The notes under the pieces were generated by a model. That model was not told the DNA's origin. It ran no database searches and saw only the letters and a program-made list of their open reading frames with translations. From the NCBI RefSeq assembly GCF_900113035.1, contig NZ_FONX01000004.1, forward strand, positions 1 through 64,000: DNA of 64,000 nt, in the 5' to 3' direction. Shown one piece after another: positions 30,943 through 40,187 of this stretch (position 1 is the stretch's first letter; every line of letters starts with the position of its first letter). Origin of the DNA: Paracidovorax wautersii (GTDB lineage Bacteria; Pseudomonadota; Gammaproteobacteria; Burkholderiales; Burkholderiaceae_C). The position numbers and the translations under genes were made by a program.

Positions 30943-32214
30943 CTAGGCCAGCCGCAGATCCAGCGGCTTTGCCTGCGGAAACACCCGCGCCAGTGCGGCG
31001 GGCCGCAGACCGTACATGCGCGCGAACACGCCGCCCAGCACGCTGCGGTAGTCGTTCAACACGGGGTAGTCGCGGTTCTGGAACAGCGTGGTGGCGGTGA
31101 GCGCCTGCTGCTCGCCCGCGATGCGGCCTCCGGCGATGCCGCCGCCCAGCACCCACATCACGCTGCCGTGGCCGTGGTCGGTGCCGCGGTTGCCGTTCTC
31201 GCGGAAGGTGCGGCCGAATTCGCTGATGACGACCACCGTGGTGCGGTCCCAGGCCGGCCCCATCTCGTCGGCGAAGGCGGCCAGGCCTCGGCCCAGTTCC
31301 TCGAATCGGTTGGCCAATGCGCCCGTGGCATTGCCCTGGCCGACGTGCGTGTCCCAGCCGCCCACATCGACGAAGCCCAGGTCGTAGCGCGACTGCATGA
31401 GGCGCGCCATGCGCCGCGCCGTGCCTTCGAAGCCCTTGGTGCTCAGCGCGTTGCGGCTGGCGGCGTCCATCTCGCCCTGCATGGTGCGCGCCACCTCGTC
31501 CCGCGTCTGGAAGCCTTCGGCCACCGGGCCGGCCAGCGGCGTGCCCTGGTACATCGAGGCGATCAGCCCGGCCTGCCGGTCGTCGATGCCCGGCTTGCCC
31601 ACGCCGGCCGCAGCCAGCGCGGTGTTGGGCACGTCGTAGCCGCCGCGCAGCACCAGGGGCAGGGTGTCGGTGAAGGCCATGGGCGCCAGGTGGCCCTGCC
31701 ATTGCGGCTGCGCGCCCAGCTCCAGCGCCAGCCGGTTCAGGAAGCCCGAGCGGTAGTCGCGCCGTGCGGCGACGGGCTGGCCCAGCTCGATGCTGTCCTG
31801 CGTGTCGAAGTGGCTGCGCGTCAGGTCTTCGGTGCCCGAGAACGGCACGAAGGCCACCTGCCGCTTGTCGTAGAGCGGCCGCAGCGAGCCCGCCAGCGCC
31901 GGGTGCAGGCCCCAGTCGGCGGTCAGCGGCAGCGCGCCGCCTGCCGTGCCCGGCCGGCCGATGGCGATGTTGGGCCGCGTCTCGTAGTAGTAGTCGCTGG
32001 CGACGGGCACCAGCAGGCTGGCGCAGTCGTAGCCGCCGCGCAGGAAGACCAGCAGGAAGCGCGCATCGGTCGCGCCGCGCGGCGTGGCGGCCAGGCTGGC
32101 CTTCATCGCCATGCCGGGCGCGGCCAGGGCGGCGAGCGCCTGCAGGCACTGCCGGCGGCTGGGGCCGTGGCCGGTGGATGTGGGCTGGTGCGGGAAGAGG
32201 GGGGAGGAGGGCAT
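30943..32214 (-). CDS. DUF1501 protein with twin-arginine signal
   Basis: This 423-residue protein begins with a Tat-like leader (SRRQCLQALAALAAPGMAM) and is therefore probably exported folded. The body has RFLLVFLRGGYDCASLLVP, FVPFSGTEDLTRSHFDTQD, DVGGWDTHVGQG and VVISEFGRTFRENGNRGTDH, a sulfatase/alkaline-phosphatase-like layout with metal-ligand D/H residues. DUF1501 proteins are nearly always paired with DUF1800 proteins, as here (next gene). The joint function is unknown. The ATG at 32214 is used because the longer frame lacks the leader at its N-terminus. Confidence 0.88.
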   Translation of the reverse strand: MPSSPLFPHQPTSTGHGPSRRQCLQALAALAAPGMAMKASLAATPRGATDARFLLVFLRGGYDCASLLVPVASDYYYETRPNIAIGRPGTAGGALPLTADWGLHPALAGSLRPLYDKRQVAFVPFSGTEDLTRSHFDTQDSIELGQPVAARRDYRSGFLNRLALELGAQPQWQGHLAPMAFTDTLPLVLRGGYDVPNTALAAAGVGKPGIDDRQAGLIASMYQGTPLAGPVAEGFQTRDEVARTMQGEMDAASRNALSTKGFEGTARRMARLMQSRYDLGFVDVGGWDTHVGQGNATGALANRFEELGRGLAAFADEMGPAWDRTTVVVISEFGRTFRENGNRGTDHGHGSVMWVLGGGIAGGRIAGEQQALTATTLFQNRDYPVLNDYRSVLGGVFARMYGLRPAALARVFPQAKPLDLRLA

Positions 32215-32258
32215 GGCGAACCTTTCCGGGCGCGGGCGCCGCAGGGGAGCGGGGTGGC

Positions 32259-33953
32259 TCAGGCGTACATGAATTCGGGGGCCGACAGCAGGAAGGTGTT
32301 CCATTCCGCCGGCGATGTGGCGCGGGCCAGGGCCACGCGGGTGGCCGGGGCCAGCAACGGCTCCAGGGCGTGGAAGGCGGCGCTCTGGGCGATGGCGGGC
32401 GGTGGCATCTTCGGCGGCGGTGCGCCCTCGGCGCGGTAGAGCGCGTTGGTGCCGGCGCCGCCCAGGGCGCGTGCGACTTCGAAGCGCACGGCCATCTGGC
32501 CGGAACTGCTCCAGGCCGCGGCATCGAGCGGGTAGCCGTCGGGCGTGGCCCGGCCGTAGAGCGGCTCGGCGAGGCGCTGCAGCCAGCCCAGGGCCGGGTC
32601 GGGGTTGGCGAGCACCCGGTCCGAATAGCCCAGCCGCAGGCCGGCCATCACGTATTGCACGGGGTCGCGCAGGCGCTTGCCCAGCGAGGCCTGGAAGCTG
32701 TCGCTGGCGATCAGCGTCTGCAGCACCGCGCCGATGTGGCCGTCGGTCTGCCGGAAGCGCTCGGCCAGCGCCTGCAGCAGCGCGGGCGGCGGCGCATCGC
32801 CCACCAGGTAGGCGGCCAGCTTGCGCGTGACGAAGCGGGCCGTGGCCGGGGCGCGTGCCAGGCGGTCCAGCGCCTCGTCCAGCTCGGCCATGCCCTGGCC
32901 CTGCAGCGGCTGGCCCAGCAGCTCCTTGGGGTTCCAGTCGTGGCGCTGGGGGTTGAATTCATAGAGCCCGTGGCGCACGTAGAGGCGCGCCCATTCGGGC
33001 TTGAGCTTTGGGGGCGGCTCGTTCAGCGGGCGCAGCGACACGCCGTGGCCGGTGAGCACGCGCGCCATCTCCTGCACATCGTGCTGGCTGTAGCCGCCGT
33101 CCACGCCCAGCGTGTGCAGCTCCATCAGCTCGCGGGCGTAGTTCTCGTTGATGCGGTTGGCCGCGTTCTGCGCGTTGTCCAGGTAGCGCAGCATGGCCGG
33201 GTGGCGCACGGTGGCGCCCAGCAGGTCGCGGAAGCGCCCCAGCGCATGCGGGCGGATGGCGCGGTCTTCGTAGTCGGCCACCATGGCGCGGATGTCGGCC
33301 TTGCCCGCGAAGACGCTGAAGTGGTTCATCCAGAACCAGGTCAGCTTCTCCTGCAGCTGCGCGGGCGAATAGACGGCGCGCAGCACGAAGCGCCGCTCGG
33401 CCTGGCGCTGCAGCGCCCGCATGTCCTTCTGGTAGGCCTCCTGCGCGGCCTTGCGGGCGTCTTCGGTGGGCTCGTTCTTGATGGCCTGCTGGCGCGTCTG
33501 CAGGTCGATGGCCAGGGTCTCCATGGGCGCGCGGGTGATGTCCATGGCGTCGATCTGCGCCTGCGCCTCGGGCGGCAGCGGCGCCTGTGGCGCGGGGCGC
33601 AGCAGCGCGGCCACGGTGGCCTGCACGCCGCTGCGCTGCAGCTGGCCCAGCGCGGCGGCGTTGGCGCCCCAGGTCAGGCGGTCCAGCAGCCGGACGTGTT
33701 CCGCCGCCACGGGCATGGCCGCTTCGGGCGATGGCCCTTCGGCGGCACGCGCCTGGCGCGGCGCCAGCACCGAGGCCAGCGGCACGAGCGGCACGAGCGG
33801 CAGCGCCGCCGCGCCGTACAGGCCCGCGGCGGCGGTGGCCAGCCACTGGCGGCGCCCCAGGGCCGGCGCGGTGCGCGCGTCGTGCAAAGGGGGGTCTTCG
33901 GGGTGGGGCCCGGTGATTGCGGCGCGGTCGGCGGCGTTCACGGAAGACGGCAT
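32259..33953 (-). CDS. DUF1800 protein with twin-arginine signal
   Basis: This 564-residue protein has a Tat-like signal (GRRQWLATAAAGLYGAAALP) followed by the DUF1800 body: LLDRLTWGANAAALGQLQ, LTWFWMNHFSVFAGK, YARELMELHTLGVDGGYSQ and VQEMARVLTGHG. It is the upstream gene of a two-gene unit with DUF1501 (44 bp apart). Such pairs are widespread in environmental bacteria, both proteins apparently exported by the same route. No enzymatic role is established. A dispersed palindrome (34116) sits upstream. Confidence 0.88.
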   Translation of the reverse strand: MPSSVNAADRAAITGPHPEDPPLHDARTAPALGRRQWLATAAAGLYGAAALPLVPLVPLASVLAPRQARAAEGPSPEAAMPVAAEHVRLLDRLTWGANAAALGQLQRSGVQATVAALLRPAPQAPLPPEAQAQIDAMDITRAPMETLAIDLQTRQQAIKNEPTEDARKAAQEAYQKDMRALQRQAERRFVLRAVYSPAQLQEKLTWFWMNHFSVFAGKADIRAMVADYEDRAIRPHALGRFRDLLGATVRHPAMLRYLDNAQNAANRINENYARELMELHTLGVDGGYSQHDVQEMARVLTGHGVSLRPLNEPPPKLKPEWARLYVRHGLYEFNPQRHDWNPKELLGQPLQGQGMAELDEALDRLARAPATARFVTRKLAAYLVGDAPPPALLQALAERFRQTDGHIGAVLQTLIASDSFQASLGKRLRDPVQYVMAGLRLGYSDRVLANPDPALGWLQRLAEPLYGRATPDGYPLDAAAWSSSGQMAVRFEVARALGGAGTNALYRAEGAPPPKMPPPAIAQSAAFHALEPLLAPATRVALARATSPAEWNTFLLSAPEFMYA

Positions 33954-34115
33954 GGTGCAGGTGGCGAAGTGGCTGTGGCGCGGATGGTGCGCCGCGGCGC
34001 GGTGGCCTGCAAGAGGCGCCGCCGGGTTTTACCCAGCGGACACAGATGTATCGCCGCCTTCCCCGCGTGTCCCGTGCGTAAAGAGGCGTTAGCCCTTGCG
34101 GATCAAGGGCTGTGC

Positions 34116-34132
34116 GCTATGGTTTTGGTAGC
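34116..34132. repeat. 17-bp palindrome GCTAT-GGTTTTG-GTAGC
   Basis: A 5-7-5 copy lies between the DUF1800 start and the MCP stop. On the minus strand it is followed by GCGCACA and then AGCCCTTG-ATCCG-CAAGGGCT (34091-34111), a second stem of the same CAAGGGCT type as the one after 10087. It may serve as terminator for the MCP gene. Confidence 0.6.
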
Positions 34133-34159
34133 GTATGCGGGTGGCGTCCCCGCCACGCT

Positions 34160-35776
34160 TCACTGCAGGGCCAGGGGCTGGAAGGGCAGCGCGCCCGCGC
34201 CGCCGGCCGAGCCCGGAATGCGGAAGACCGACACGGACTGGTCGAGCCGCTGCGCCTGGTCGCGCAGGCTGGCCGCAGCGGCGGCTCCTTCTTCGACCAG
34301 CGCCGCGTTCTGCTGCGTGGCCTGGTCCATCTGCGCGACGGCCTGGCCCACCTGCGCCACGCCGTTGCTCTGCTCTTCGCTCGCCACGCTGATCTCGCCG
34401 ACGATCTCGCTCACGCGGCGGATCTCGGTCACGATCTCCGTCATGGTCGTGCCCGCTTCGGCCACCAGGCGCGCGCCGCGGTCCACCTTGGCCACGCTGC
34501 CGGTGATGAGCGCGCGGATCTCCTTGGCCGCCTGGGCGCTGCGCTGCGCCAGCGTGCGCACCTCGGCCGCCACCACGGCGAAGCCCCGGCCCTGCTCGCC
34601 GGCGCGGGCGGCTTCCACGGCCGCGTTCAGCGCCAGGATGTTGGTCTGGAAGGCGATGCTGTCGATCACGCTGGTGATCTCGGTGATTTCGTGCGAGCTG
34701 GTGCTGATCTCCTGCATGGTGTCCACCACCTGCTCGACGATCTGGCCGCCACGGCCGGCCACGGTGGTGGCGCCGGTCGCCAGCTGGCTGGCGGCGCGGG
34801 CGTTGTCGGCGTTGTGGCGTACGGTGGCGCTGAGCTGCTCCATGGCCGAGGCCGTCTCTTCCAGCGCGCTGGCCTGCAGCTCGGTGCGCCGGCTCAGGTC
34901 GGCGTTGCCGGCCGCGATCTCGCTGGAGCCGGTGGAGATCGAGTCGGACGCGAAGCGCACATCGGTCACGATGGCCGCCAGCGTGGCATGCATGCGGGCC
35001 AGCGACGCCATCACGCTGCCGGTGGCGATGGCGCCCTGGCGCTGCATGGGCGAGAGGTCGCCGCTCGCCACTTGCTCGGCGATCTGGCGCAGCTCGGCCG
35101 GCTCGCCGCCCAGCGCCTTGGTGAGCCGGCGCGTGATGACGATGCCCGCCGCGACGGCGATCACCAGGGCCAGCACGGCGGCGGCGATCAGCGCTCCGCG
35201 GTCGAACCGCAGCCGCTGTGCGGCTTCGTCGGTCAGCTCGCCCGCCCGGCGTGCGGACAGCTGGCTGTATGCGTTCGTGGTCGCGGCCATCTTGTCCAGC
35301 AGGGGACGGCATTCCTTGTTCAGCTTCATGATGGCCGCATCGCGCTCGCCCCGCGCGGCCAGGTCGATGATCCCCAGTGCGATGGGCGCGTAGCTCTGCT
35401 CGATCCGGTCCATTTCCGCGACCAGCGTGCGCGCGGTGTCGGAGGTGTCGGTCGCCTCGGCTATGAGCTGCTTGAGCTTGGCCATGCTCTTCTGGACCAG
35501 GGCGTGCGCTTCCTCGCCGCGCGTCTTCTCGGCCTGCACCTCGGCGGGCGACGTGGCCAGCACGATGTTGCGGGCCGCGATGGCGCGCGCGTCGATGGCC
35601 GAGCGCATCTGCGCCGTGACGGCCGTGCGCGCGCTGATGCCGTGGACATAGCCGTTGAAGCGTTCCGTGGCGTCGTTCAGCGCACTCAGTCCGAATACCG
35701 ACATGAAGAGAATCAGTGCCACCATGGTCGCGAAGGCCACCATGAGCTGCGTGCGCACCTTCATTTCATTCGTCAT
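34160..35776 (-). CDS. methyl-accepting chemotaxis protein
   Basis: This 538-residue chemoreceptor has a first membrane helix (about 12-32, [17 protein letters not shown]), a periplasmic four-helix ligand region (about 35-190), a second helix (about 195-215, [18 protein letters not shown]), a HAMP domain and a long signalling coiled coil. The hairpin tip [20 protein letters not shown] (about 380) contacts CheA/CheW. No C-terminal NWETF-type tether is present. The ATG at 35776 follows AGAAGAGG and precedes the first helix; the longer frame is unlikely. A promoter is visible upstream. Confidence 0.93.
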   Translation of the reverse strand: MTNEMKVRTQLMVAFATMVALILFMSVFGLSALNDATERFNGYVHGISARTAVTAQMRSAIDARAIAARNIVLATSPAEVQAEKTRGEEAHALVQKSMAKLKQLIAEATDTSDTARTLVAEMDRIEQSYAPIALGIIDLAARGERDAAIMKLNKECRPLLDKMAATTNAYSQLSARRAGELTDEAAQRLRFDRGALIAAAVLALVIAVAAGIVITRRLTKALGGEPAELRQIAEQVASGDLSPMQRQGAIATGSVMASLARMHATLAAIVTDVRFASDSISTGSSEIAAGNADLSRRTELQASALEETASAMEQLSATVRHNADNARAASQLATGATTVAGRGGQIVEQVVDTMQEISTSSHEITEITSVIDSIAFQTNILALNAAVEAARAGEQGRGFAVVAAEVRTLAQRSAQAAKEIRALITGSVAKVDRGARLVAEAGTTMTEIVTEIRRVSEIVGEISVASEEQSNGVAQVGQAVAQMDQATQQNAALVEEGAAAAASLRDQAQRLDQSVSVFRIPGSAGGAGALPFQPLALQ

Positions 35777-35862
35777 GCAAAGCCTCTTCTTTTCATCTCG
35801 GGGAACAGCGGGGTGGGCCGTATATTGATCCATTTCAGGATGTAACGGCATCGGGCGAAACG

Positions 35863-35892
35863 AGTGTAGGTGATGGAATTGATAAATATCAA
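35863..35892 (-). promoter_or_regulatory. sigma-70-like promoter for the chemoreceptor gene
   Basis: On the minus strand TTGATA (35892 to 35887) and TACACT (35868 to 35863) are separated by 18 bp, in an AT-rich patch. This leaves a leader of about 80 nt to the ATG at 35776. No FliA-type (sigma-28) box is evident. Confidence 0.5.
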
Positions 35893-35961
35893 AAATTAAC
35901 TTGATAGAACGCGCATGTGTCGCGCGGATACGCCAACAGTGCGGGCGCGTCAACCCAGGCC

Positions 35962-36002
35962 TCAGAACGTGTTCACGATCTCAGAACGTGTTCACGTTCT
36001 CA
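35962..36002. repeat. tandem pair of 16-bp IS5-type termini with TCA spacers
   Basis: The order is TCA, GAACGTGTTCACGATC, TCA, GAACGTGTTCACGTTC, TCA. Both 16-mers match the outer end of the MITE. The second is also a perfect palindrome (GAACGTG-TT-CACGTTC), as if the left and right outer ends of one element were joined with the interior lost. The last TCA (36000-36002) supplies the MFS gene's stop codon on the minus strand. Confidence 0.6.
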
Positions 36003-37259
36003 GCGCGGCGAGGCTTCCTCGAAGCGGTCCACGCGCCGCAGCGGCGCGAACTTCCAGGCCCAGACGCCCACCACGCCCAGGGTGCACAGGCCCCCGAGCA
36101 CCGCGGCAGGCACCGCGCCCAGCCAGGCCGCGCTGGTGCCAGCGCGGAATTCGCCCAGCTCGTTGGACGAGCCTACGAACAGCATGTTGACGGCCGACAC
36201 CCGCCCGCGCATGGCGTCGGGCGTGGAGAACTGCACCAGCGCGCCGCGGATGTAGATGCTCACCATGTCCGCCGCGCCGGCCACCATCAGCGCCGCGCAC
36301 GAGATCCAGAACGTGGTGGAAAGCGAGAACACCAGATTGGCCGCGCCGAAGATCGCCACCGCGACGAACATGGTGCGCCCCACGTAGCGGTTGAAGGGCC
36401 GCATGCTCAGGTACAGGCCCGCTCCTACCTCGCCCACCGCCATGGCGCTGCGCAGCGCGCCCAGGCCCTGCGGGCCCACGTGCAGTACCTCGTGCGCGTA
36501 GATGGGCAGCAGCGCCACCACGCCGCCCAGCAGCACGGCGAAGAGGTCCAGCGAAATCGTGCCCAGGATGATGGGCCGCGAGCGGATGAAGCGGATGCCG
36601 TCGCCGAAGCGCTGCACCATGCGGCCCTGCGCTGCGGCCTGTGGCGCGGCGTAGGCCACCGTCACCCGCTGCAGCAGCACGGCACCCAGCGTGAAGCAGG
36701 CCAGGCAGATCGGGTAGGTGAGCGCGCCGCCGCCCGCCGCATACAGCAGCCCGCCCAGCAGCGGCCCGCCGATGGTGGCCAGGCGCATCAGCATGGTGTT
36801 GGCGGCCATGGCCTGGGCCAGCTGGGCGCGCGGCACGATCTGCGGCAGCAGGCTCTGCAGCGTCGGCGCCGAAAAGGCGCGCGAGCAGCCGAACAGCACC
36901 AGCACCGCGTAGATGCCCGCCACGCCCGCCGCGCCGTGGCCCGAAAGCCACCACAAGAGCCCGCTGCAGAGCGCGCCCACCGACCAGCTCACGCCCAGGA
37001 TGCGCTTGCGGCTGAAGCGGTCGATCAGATCGCCCGCCGGCAGCAGCAGGCAGAGCATGGGCAGGAACTGCGCCAGCCCCACGAAGGCCAGCGCCAGCGG
37101 CTCGCGCGTCAGGTCATAGACCTGCCAGGCCACGACCACGGCCTGCACCTGGGTGGCGAACACCGCCATGAGGCGCGACAGCAGGAAGGCCAGGAAACCG
37201 GTCTGGCGATAGACGGCGCGGGGCTCCGCGGAAGGAGTGGCTGAAGCGTTGGCGGGCAT
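36000..37259 (-). CDS. MFS transporter (enterobactin exporter EntS-like family)
   Basis: This 419-residue protein has about twelve membrane helices and the MFS_3 look of EntS-like exporters: FLAFLLSRLMAVFATQVQAV at the start, GDLIDRFSRKRILG (loop 2-3 motif A) and AGLYLSMRPFNRYVGR mid-protein. The substrate is unknown; relatives export siderophores or drugs. ATG 37259 is chosen, but the frame stays open to 37337. The stop codon is formed by the TCA of an IS5-type terminal repeat at 36000, so the native C-terminus may have been changed by that insertion. Confidence 0.85.
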   Translation of the reverse strand: MPANASATPSAEPRAVYRQTGFLAFLLSRLMAVFATQVQAVVVAWQVYDLTREPLALAFVGLAQFLPMLCLLLPAGDLIDRFSRKRILGVSWSVGALCSGLLWWLSGHGAAGVAGIYAVLVLFGCSRAFSAPTLQSLLPQIVPRAQLAQAMAANTMLMRLATIGGPLLGGLLYAAGGGALTYPICLACFTLGAVLLQRVTVAYAAPQAAAQGRMVQRFGDGIRFIRSRPIILGTISLDLFAVLLGGVVALLPIYAHEVLHVGPQGLGALRSAMAVGEVGAGLYLSMRPFNRYVGRTMFVAVAIFGAANLVFSLSTTFWISCAALMVAGAADMVSIYIRGALVQFSTPDAMRGRVSAVNMLFVGSSNELGEFRAGTSAAWLGAVPAAVLGGLCTLGVVGVWAWKFAPLRRVDRFEEASPR

Positions 37260-37403
37260 GGTGCGGGGGGCGGGGGCGGGAAGGGAAACGAGGCACTCGC
37301 CCGGAGGGCGGTTCGGAAATGCTAGCGGCACCTGCAACGCCGCCGTGGCCGCAGCGCGCCGACGGGCGGAATCTTCGCCTCAGCGCCTCAGTGCATCACC
37401 GTG

Positions 37404-37889
37404 TCAGCGCGGATGGCGGCGGCGGTACTCCCAGGGCGCCTGCGGGCGCCTTTGCGACCACAGGCCCGTGCGGCTGGCGCGGGCCTGTCGCTGCAGCGCA
37501 GCCAGTTCGGGATAGCGCCCGGCGAGCGGGGCATAGACCCAGGCCAGCCCGGAGCCCACCTGCTGCGCGGCCACGTCCTGCCCGCCGCAGTGCACGTGCG
37601 CGAGCAGGCGGCCGTAGGCGTCGTGCCCCTGGGTTCGCAGCATGGCCTCTCGGCGCAGGCAGAGCGCTGCGAGGTGCTGGCGCGAGCGCTGGCCGAAGGC
37701 CTGCCGGCTTTCGGGCGCGTCGATGGAGACGATGCGCACGCGCTGCGTGGCCTGGGGGCCGGCCGTGCCGCAGTGCACGGTGAGGCTGTCGCCATCGCTG
37801 ACGGCAACGACCAGGCAGAACAGGGTGGCGAGGGTGGCGGACAAGGCTGCAGCGTCCAGAAAACGGGGCGGAGAACGGGGCCGAAGCAC
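37404..37889 (-). CDS. thermonuclease-family (SNase-like) protein
   Basis: Starting from a GTG at 37889 gives 161 residues: a hydrophobic export signal (LDAAALSATLATLFCLVVAV), then an SNase fold with VSDGDSLTVHC, VRIVSIDAPESRQAFGQRS, HDAYGRLLAHVHC and LARYP-like GRYPELAALQRQAR. The R..D..E catalytic set (R in RVRIV, D of IDAPE, E of APES) appears present. Such exported nucleases degrade DNA/RNA with Ca. No ATG is placed suitably, so the GTG start is inferred; the frame is open much further upstream. Confidence 0.75.
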   Translation of the reverse strand: MLRPRSPPRFLDAAALSATLATLFCLVVAVSDGDSLTVHCGTAGPQATQRVRIVSIDAPESRQAFGQRSRQHLAALCLRREAMLRTQGHDAYGRLLAHVHCGGQDVAAQQVGSGLAWVYAPLAGRYPELAALQRQARASRTGLWSQRRPQAPWEYRRRHPR

Positions 37890-38215
37890 TATACGCCGGT
37901 GCCCCGGCCCACCCGCAGGCGGGGCGGCGCCGCGATGGTTCGGCCGCCGGGGGCACGCGCTGCCCAAAAAAAGGGCAATCCGCTGGAGCCCAATACTGGC
38001 GCGGCTTTGCGGCTTTTGTCCCCCCAGTTGTCCACAGTTCGGCCCACAGGCAGCGGGCATAACTTCACGCGGTTGTCACATACGTGGAGACGGCGGTGGG
38101 CGCCCGGTGGCGCGGGGCGTGCGGGCCGGGTGTGATCCAGAGCTTTCGGGGCTGTAGCCCAGGTAGCAGCTGGGTATGCAGCTATGAAATTGAGAGCAAT
38201 CGGTTGGGCGGCGGG
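37890..38215. other. intergenic stretch, no gene seen
   Basis: This 326-bp stretch lies upstream of the nuclease gene and after the pseudouridine synthase gene. It holds a degenerate copy of the dispersed palindrome (GCTAT-GAAATTG-AGAGC, 38181-38197, one mismatch) and otherwise nothing I can assign. The open frames here lack start signals. Confidence 0.5.
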
Positions 38216-38836
38216 TCAGAGCACGCAAGCCTGCTCCGCCCACTGGCCCTGCGCCAGCCCGTCCAGCGTATAGGGGCCGATGGCCGCGCGCACCAGCCGC
38301 AGCGTGGGGTGGCCCACGGCAGCGGTCATGCGCCGCACCTGGCGGTTGCGCCCTTCGCGGATGGTGAGCGCGATCCAGGCCGTGGGGCGGTTCAGCCGCA
38401 CGCGGATGGGCGGCTCGCGCTCCCAGAGGCCGGGGGGCGCATCGATGCGCTCGGCGCGGGCGGGCAGGGTGGGGCCGTCGTTCAGCTGCACGCCGGCGCG
38501 CAGCGCGGCCAGGGCGGCGTCGTCCGGCTCGTCCTCCACCTGCACCCAGTAGGTCTTTTCCATCTTGAAGCGCGGATCGGCGATGCGCGCCTGCAGCCGG
38601 CCGTCGCTGGTCAGGAGCAGCAGGCCCTCGCTGTCGGCATCCAGGCGCCCGGCCACATAGACGCCTGGCAGGTCAATGAAGTCCTTGAGCCCGCGCCAGC
38701 GGCCCTCGGGCGTGAACTGGCTGAGCACGCCGTAGGGCTTGTTGAAGCGGATCAGCCGGGGCGGGCCTGCCATCGGCCGGTCGGGGCGGGCATCGGGGCG
38801 GGCGGCGGCGGGCCGGGCAAGGCGGAGCGTGGACAT
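38216..38836 (-). CDS. rluE: RsuA/RluB/E-family 23S rRNA pseudouridine synthase
   Basis: This protein of about 206 residues shows [19 protein letters not shown], the active-site block [20 protein letters not shown] (catalytic Asp in RLDADSEG) and [20 protein letters not shown] near the end. The lack of an S4 domain and the short length match RluE, which makes pseudouridine 2457 in 23S rRNA. The start is uncertain: ATG 38836 is chosen, but in-frame ATGs at 38857 and 38773 are possible, and no clear ribosome site decides. It stands alone. Confidence 0.85.
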   Translation of the reverse strand: MSTLRLARPAAARPDARPDRPMAGPPRLIRFNKPYGVLSQFTPEGRWRGLKDFIDLPGVYVAGRLDADSEGLLLLTSDGRLQARIADPRFKMEKTYWVQVEDEPDDAALAALRAGVQLNDGPTLPARAERIDAPPGLWEREPPIRVRLNRPTAWIALTIREGRNRQVRRMTAAVGHPTLRLVRAAIGPYTLDGLAQGQWAEQACVL

Positions 38837-39141
38837 GGTGGATGGGGCGCGGGGCATGGAGCGGCGCAGTGGTCGGTTCGATTCGGCGCCGGCAAAAGGG
38901 GGATTGTGGCGGCTCGCTGCGCGGCCCTGCGTAGAAGCCGCGCTCAACGCGGTCATCATCACCGGCTTCATGGGCGCGCTGCGCTGAGCGCGTGGTGACG
39001 GCGATCCTGCGGGCGATGGCGATGGCGCCCAGCCGCCAGGAACGGCTCACACAACCCGGTGAAGCGGCTCTGGCGAGCTGCCGCGTCGAAGGCTATACAG
39101 GGCCGGCAACGACGCCGGAAGGGCTCCGTGAGCCGCGCGTT
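38837..39141. other. spacer between rluE and M23 peptidase gene, no gene seen
   Basis: The rluE frame stays open to 38971 without a convincing start. From there to 39141 I see no coding or structured element. The M23 gene stop is at 39142. Confidence 0.4.
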
Positions 39142-40053
39142 CTAAGCCGGCAGGAACAGCGCCGGATTGACCATGGTGCGGTTGAGCATCACGCCCCAGT
39201 GCAGGTGCGGGCCGGTGACGCGGCCGGTGGCGCCCACGCGGCAATAGGGCTGGCCGGTGGCCACCACGTCGCCCACGCGCACGTCGATGCCGCTCAGGTG
39301 GCAGGCCATGGTCAGCAGGCCGCCGCCGTGGTCCAGCCACACCGTGCCGCCGTTGAAGAAATAGTCGCCCGTGTCGATCACCTTGCCCGGCAGCGGCGCC
39401 ACCACGGGCGTGCCCACGGGCGCGGCGATGTCCATGCCGCTGTGCGGATTGCGTGCCTGGCCGTTGAATACGCGCCGCAGCCCGAACGAGCTGGAGCGGC
39501 GTCCGGGCACGGGCACCTGCATGCGCAGGTCCTGCGCGCGCGGGAGCGGGGTGGAGAAGGCCGCCATCACCTGCCGCTGGTGATCGCGTTCGCGCTCGTA
39601 GCGGGCGTTGTCCTCGGGCGAGAGATCGACGGTGCGCGGCGCCACCGTCAGGCGCTGTTCGCGGTACTGGTGCGGCGCCACGGCGTACTCCAGCGCATAT
39701 TCCGGCGCGCCGGCCTTGCGCACGGCGATGCGGGCCGTGCCCACCGGCGCCGAAAGCGGGATGCCCACGATGGCCGTCCATTCGATGGCATCGCCCAGCA
39801 CCAGCACGGGAACGCCGTCCGCATGCGCCACGGGCCGCTCGGCTGCCGGGCCCAGCGACAGGCGCGCCACGCCACCCGGCACGGCCAGCGCGCGCGGCCA
39901 GACGGTGGGCTGCACCCGGCCTTCGGGGGCGGCCGCCCAGGCGGGCAGGGCGCTGGCGGCGGCGCAGGCTGCGGCCTGCTGCAGCCAGTGGCGGCGGTGG
40001 CCTGACGTGAGGCTAAGCGGGGTGGGCGTGGCGTGCGAAGGGGCTGCGGGCAT
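39142..40053 (-). CDS. M23-family (LytM-like) peptidase
   Basis: This 303-residue exported protein has an N-terminal signal (HRRHWLQQAAACAAASALP, with RRHW possibly Tat-like), a middle beta-rich region and a C-terminal LytM domain (about 185-303). The zinc motifs are present: HSGMDIAAPVGTPVV (HxxxD) and GPHLHWGV (HxH). It should cut peptidoglycan cross-bridges in the periplasm. Because both zinc motifs are intact it is probably an active enzyme rather than an EnvC/NlpD-type activator. Confidence 0.92.
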   Translation of the reverse strand: MPAAPSHATPTPLSLTSGHRRHWLQQAAACAAASALPAWAAAPEGRVQPTVWPRALAVPGGVARLSLGPAAERPVAHADGVPVLVLGDAIEWTAIVGIPLSAPVGTARIAVRKAGAPEYALEYAVAPHQYREQRLTVAPRTVDLSPEDNARYERERDHQRQVMAAFSTPLPRAQDLRMQVPVPGRRSSSFGLRRVFNGQARNPHSGMDIAAPVGTPVVAPLPGKVIDTGDYFFNGGTVWLDHGGGLLTMACHLSGIDVRVGDVVATGQPYCRVGATGRVTGPHLHWGVMLNRTMVNPALFLPA

Positions 40054-40187
40054 GGGCGAAGACGGAACGGGCGAATCAGGCTAATCAGGCAAAGGGGCGA
40101 TCTTCGCATTCCCGGGCTGGCCGTGCCCCGCGACTCGGCCTGCCTCCGGCCGAACGGGGCGACACCCCCGGAGGATCGTCGCTGTCC

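Noticed and set aside
38027-38040. DnaA-box-like TTGTCCACA in an intergenic gap
   Set aside because: Only a single, imperfect box; no cluster, AT-rich unwinding region or dnaA/dnaN neighbour, so no origin is claimed.
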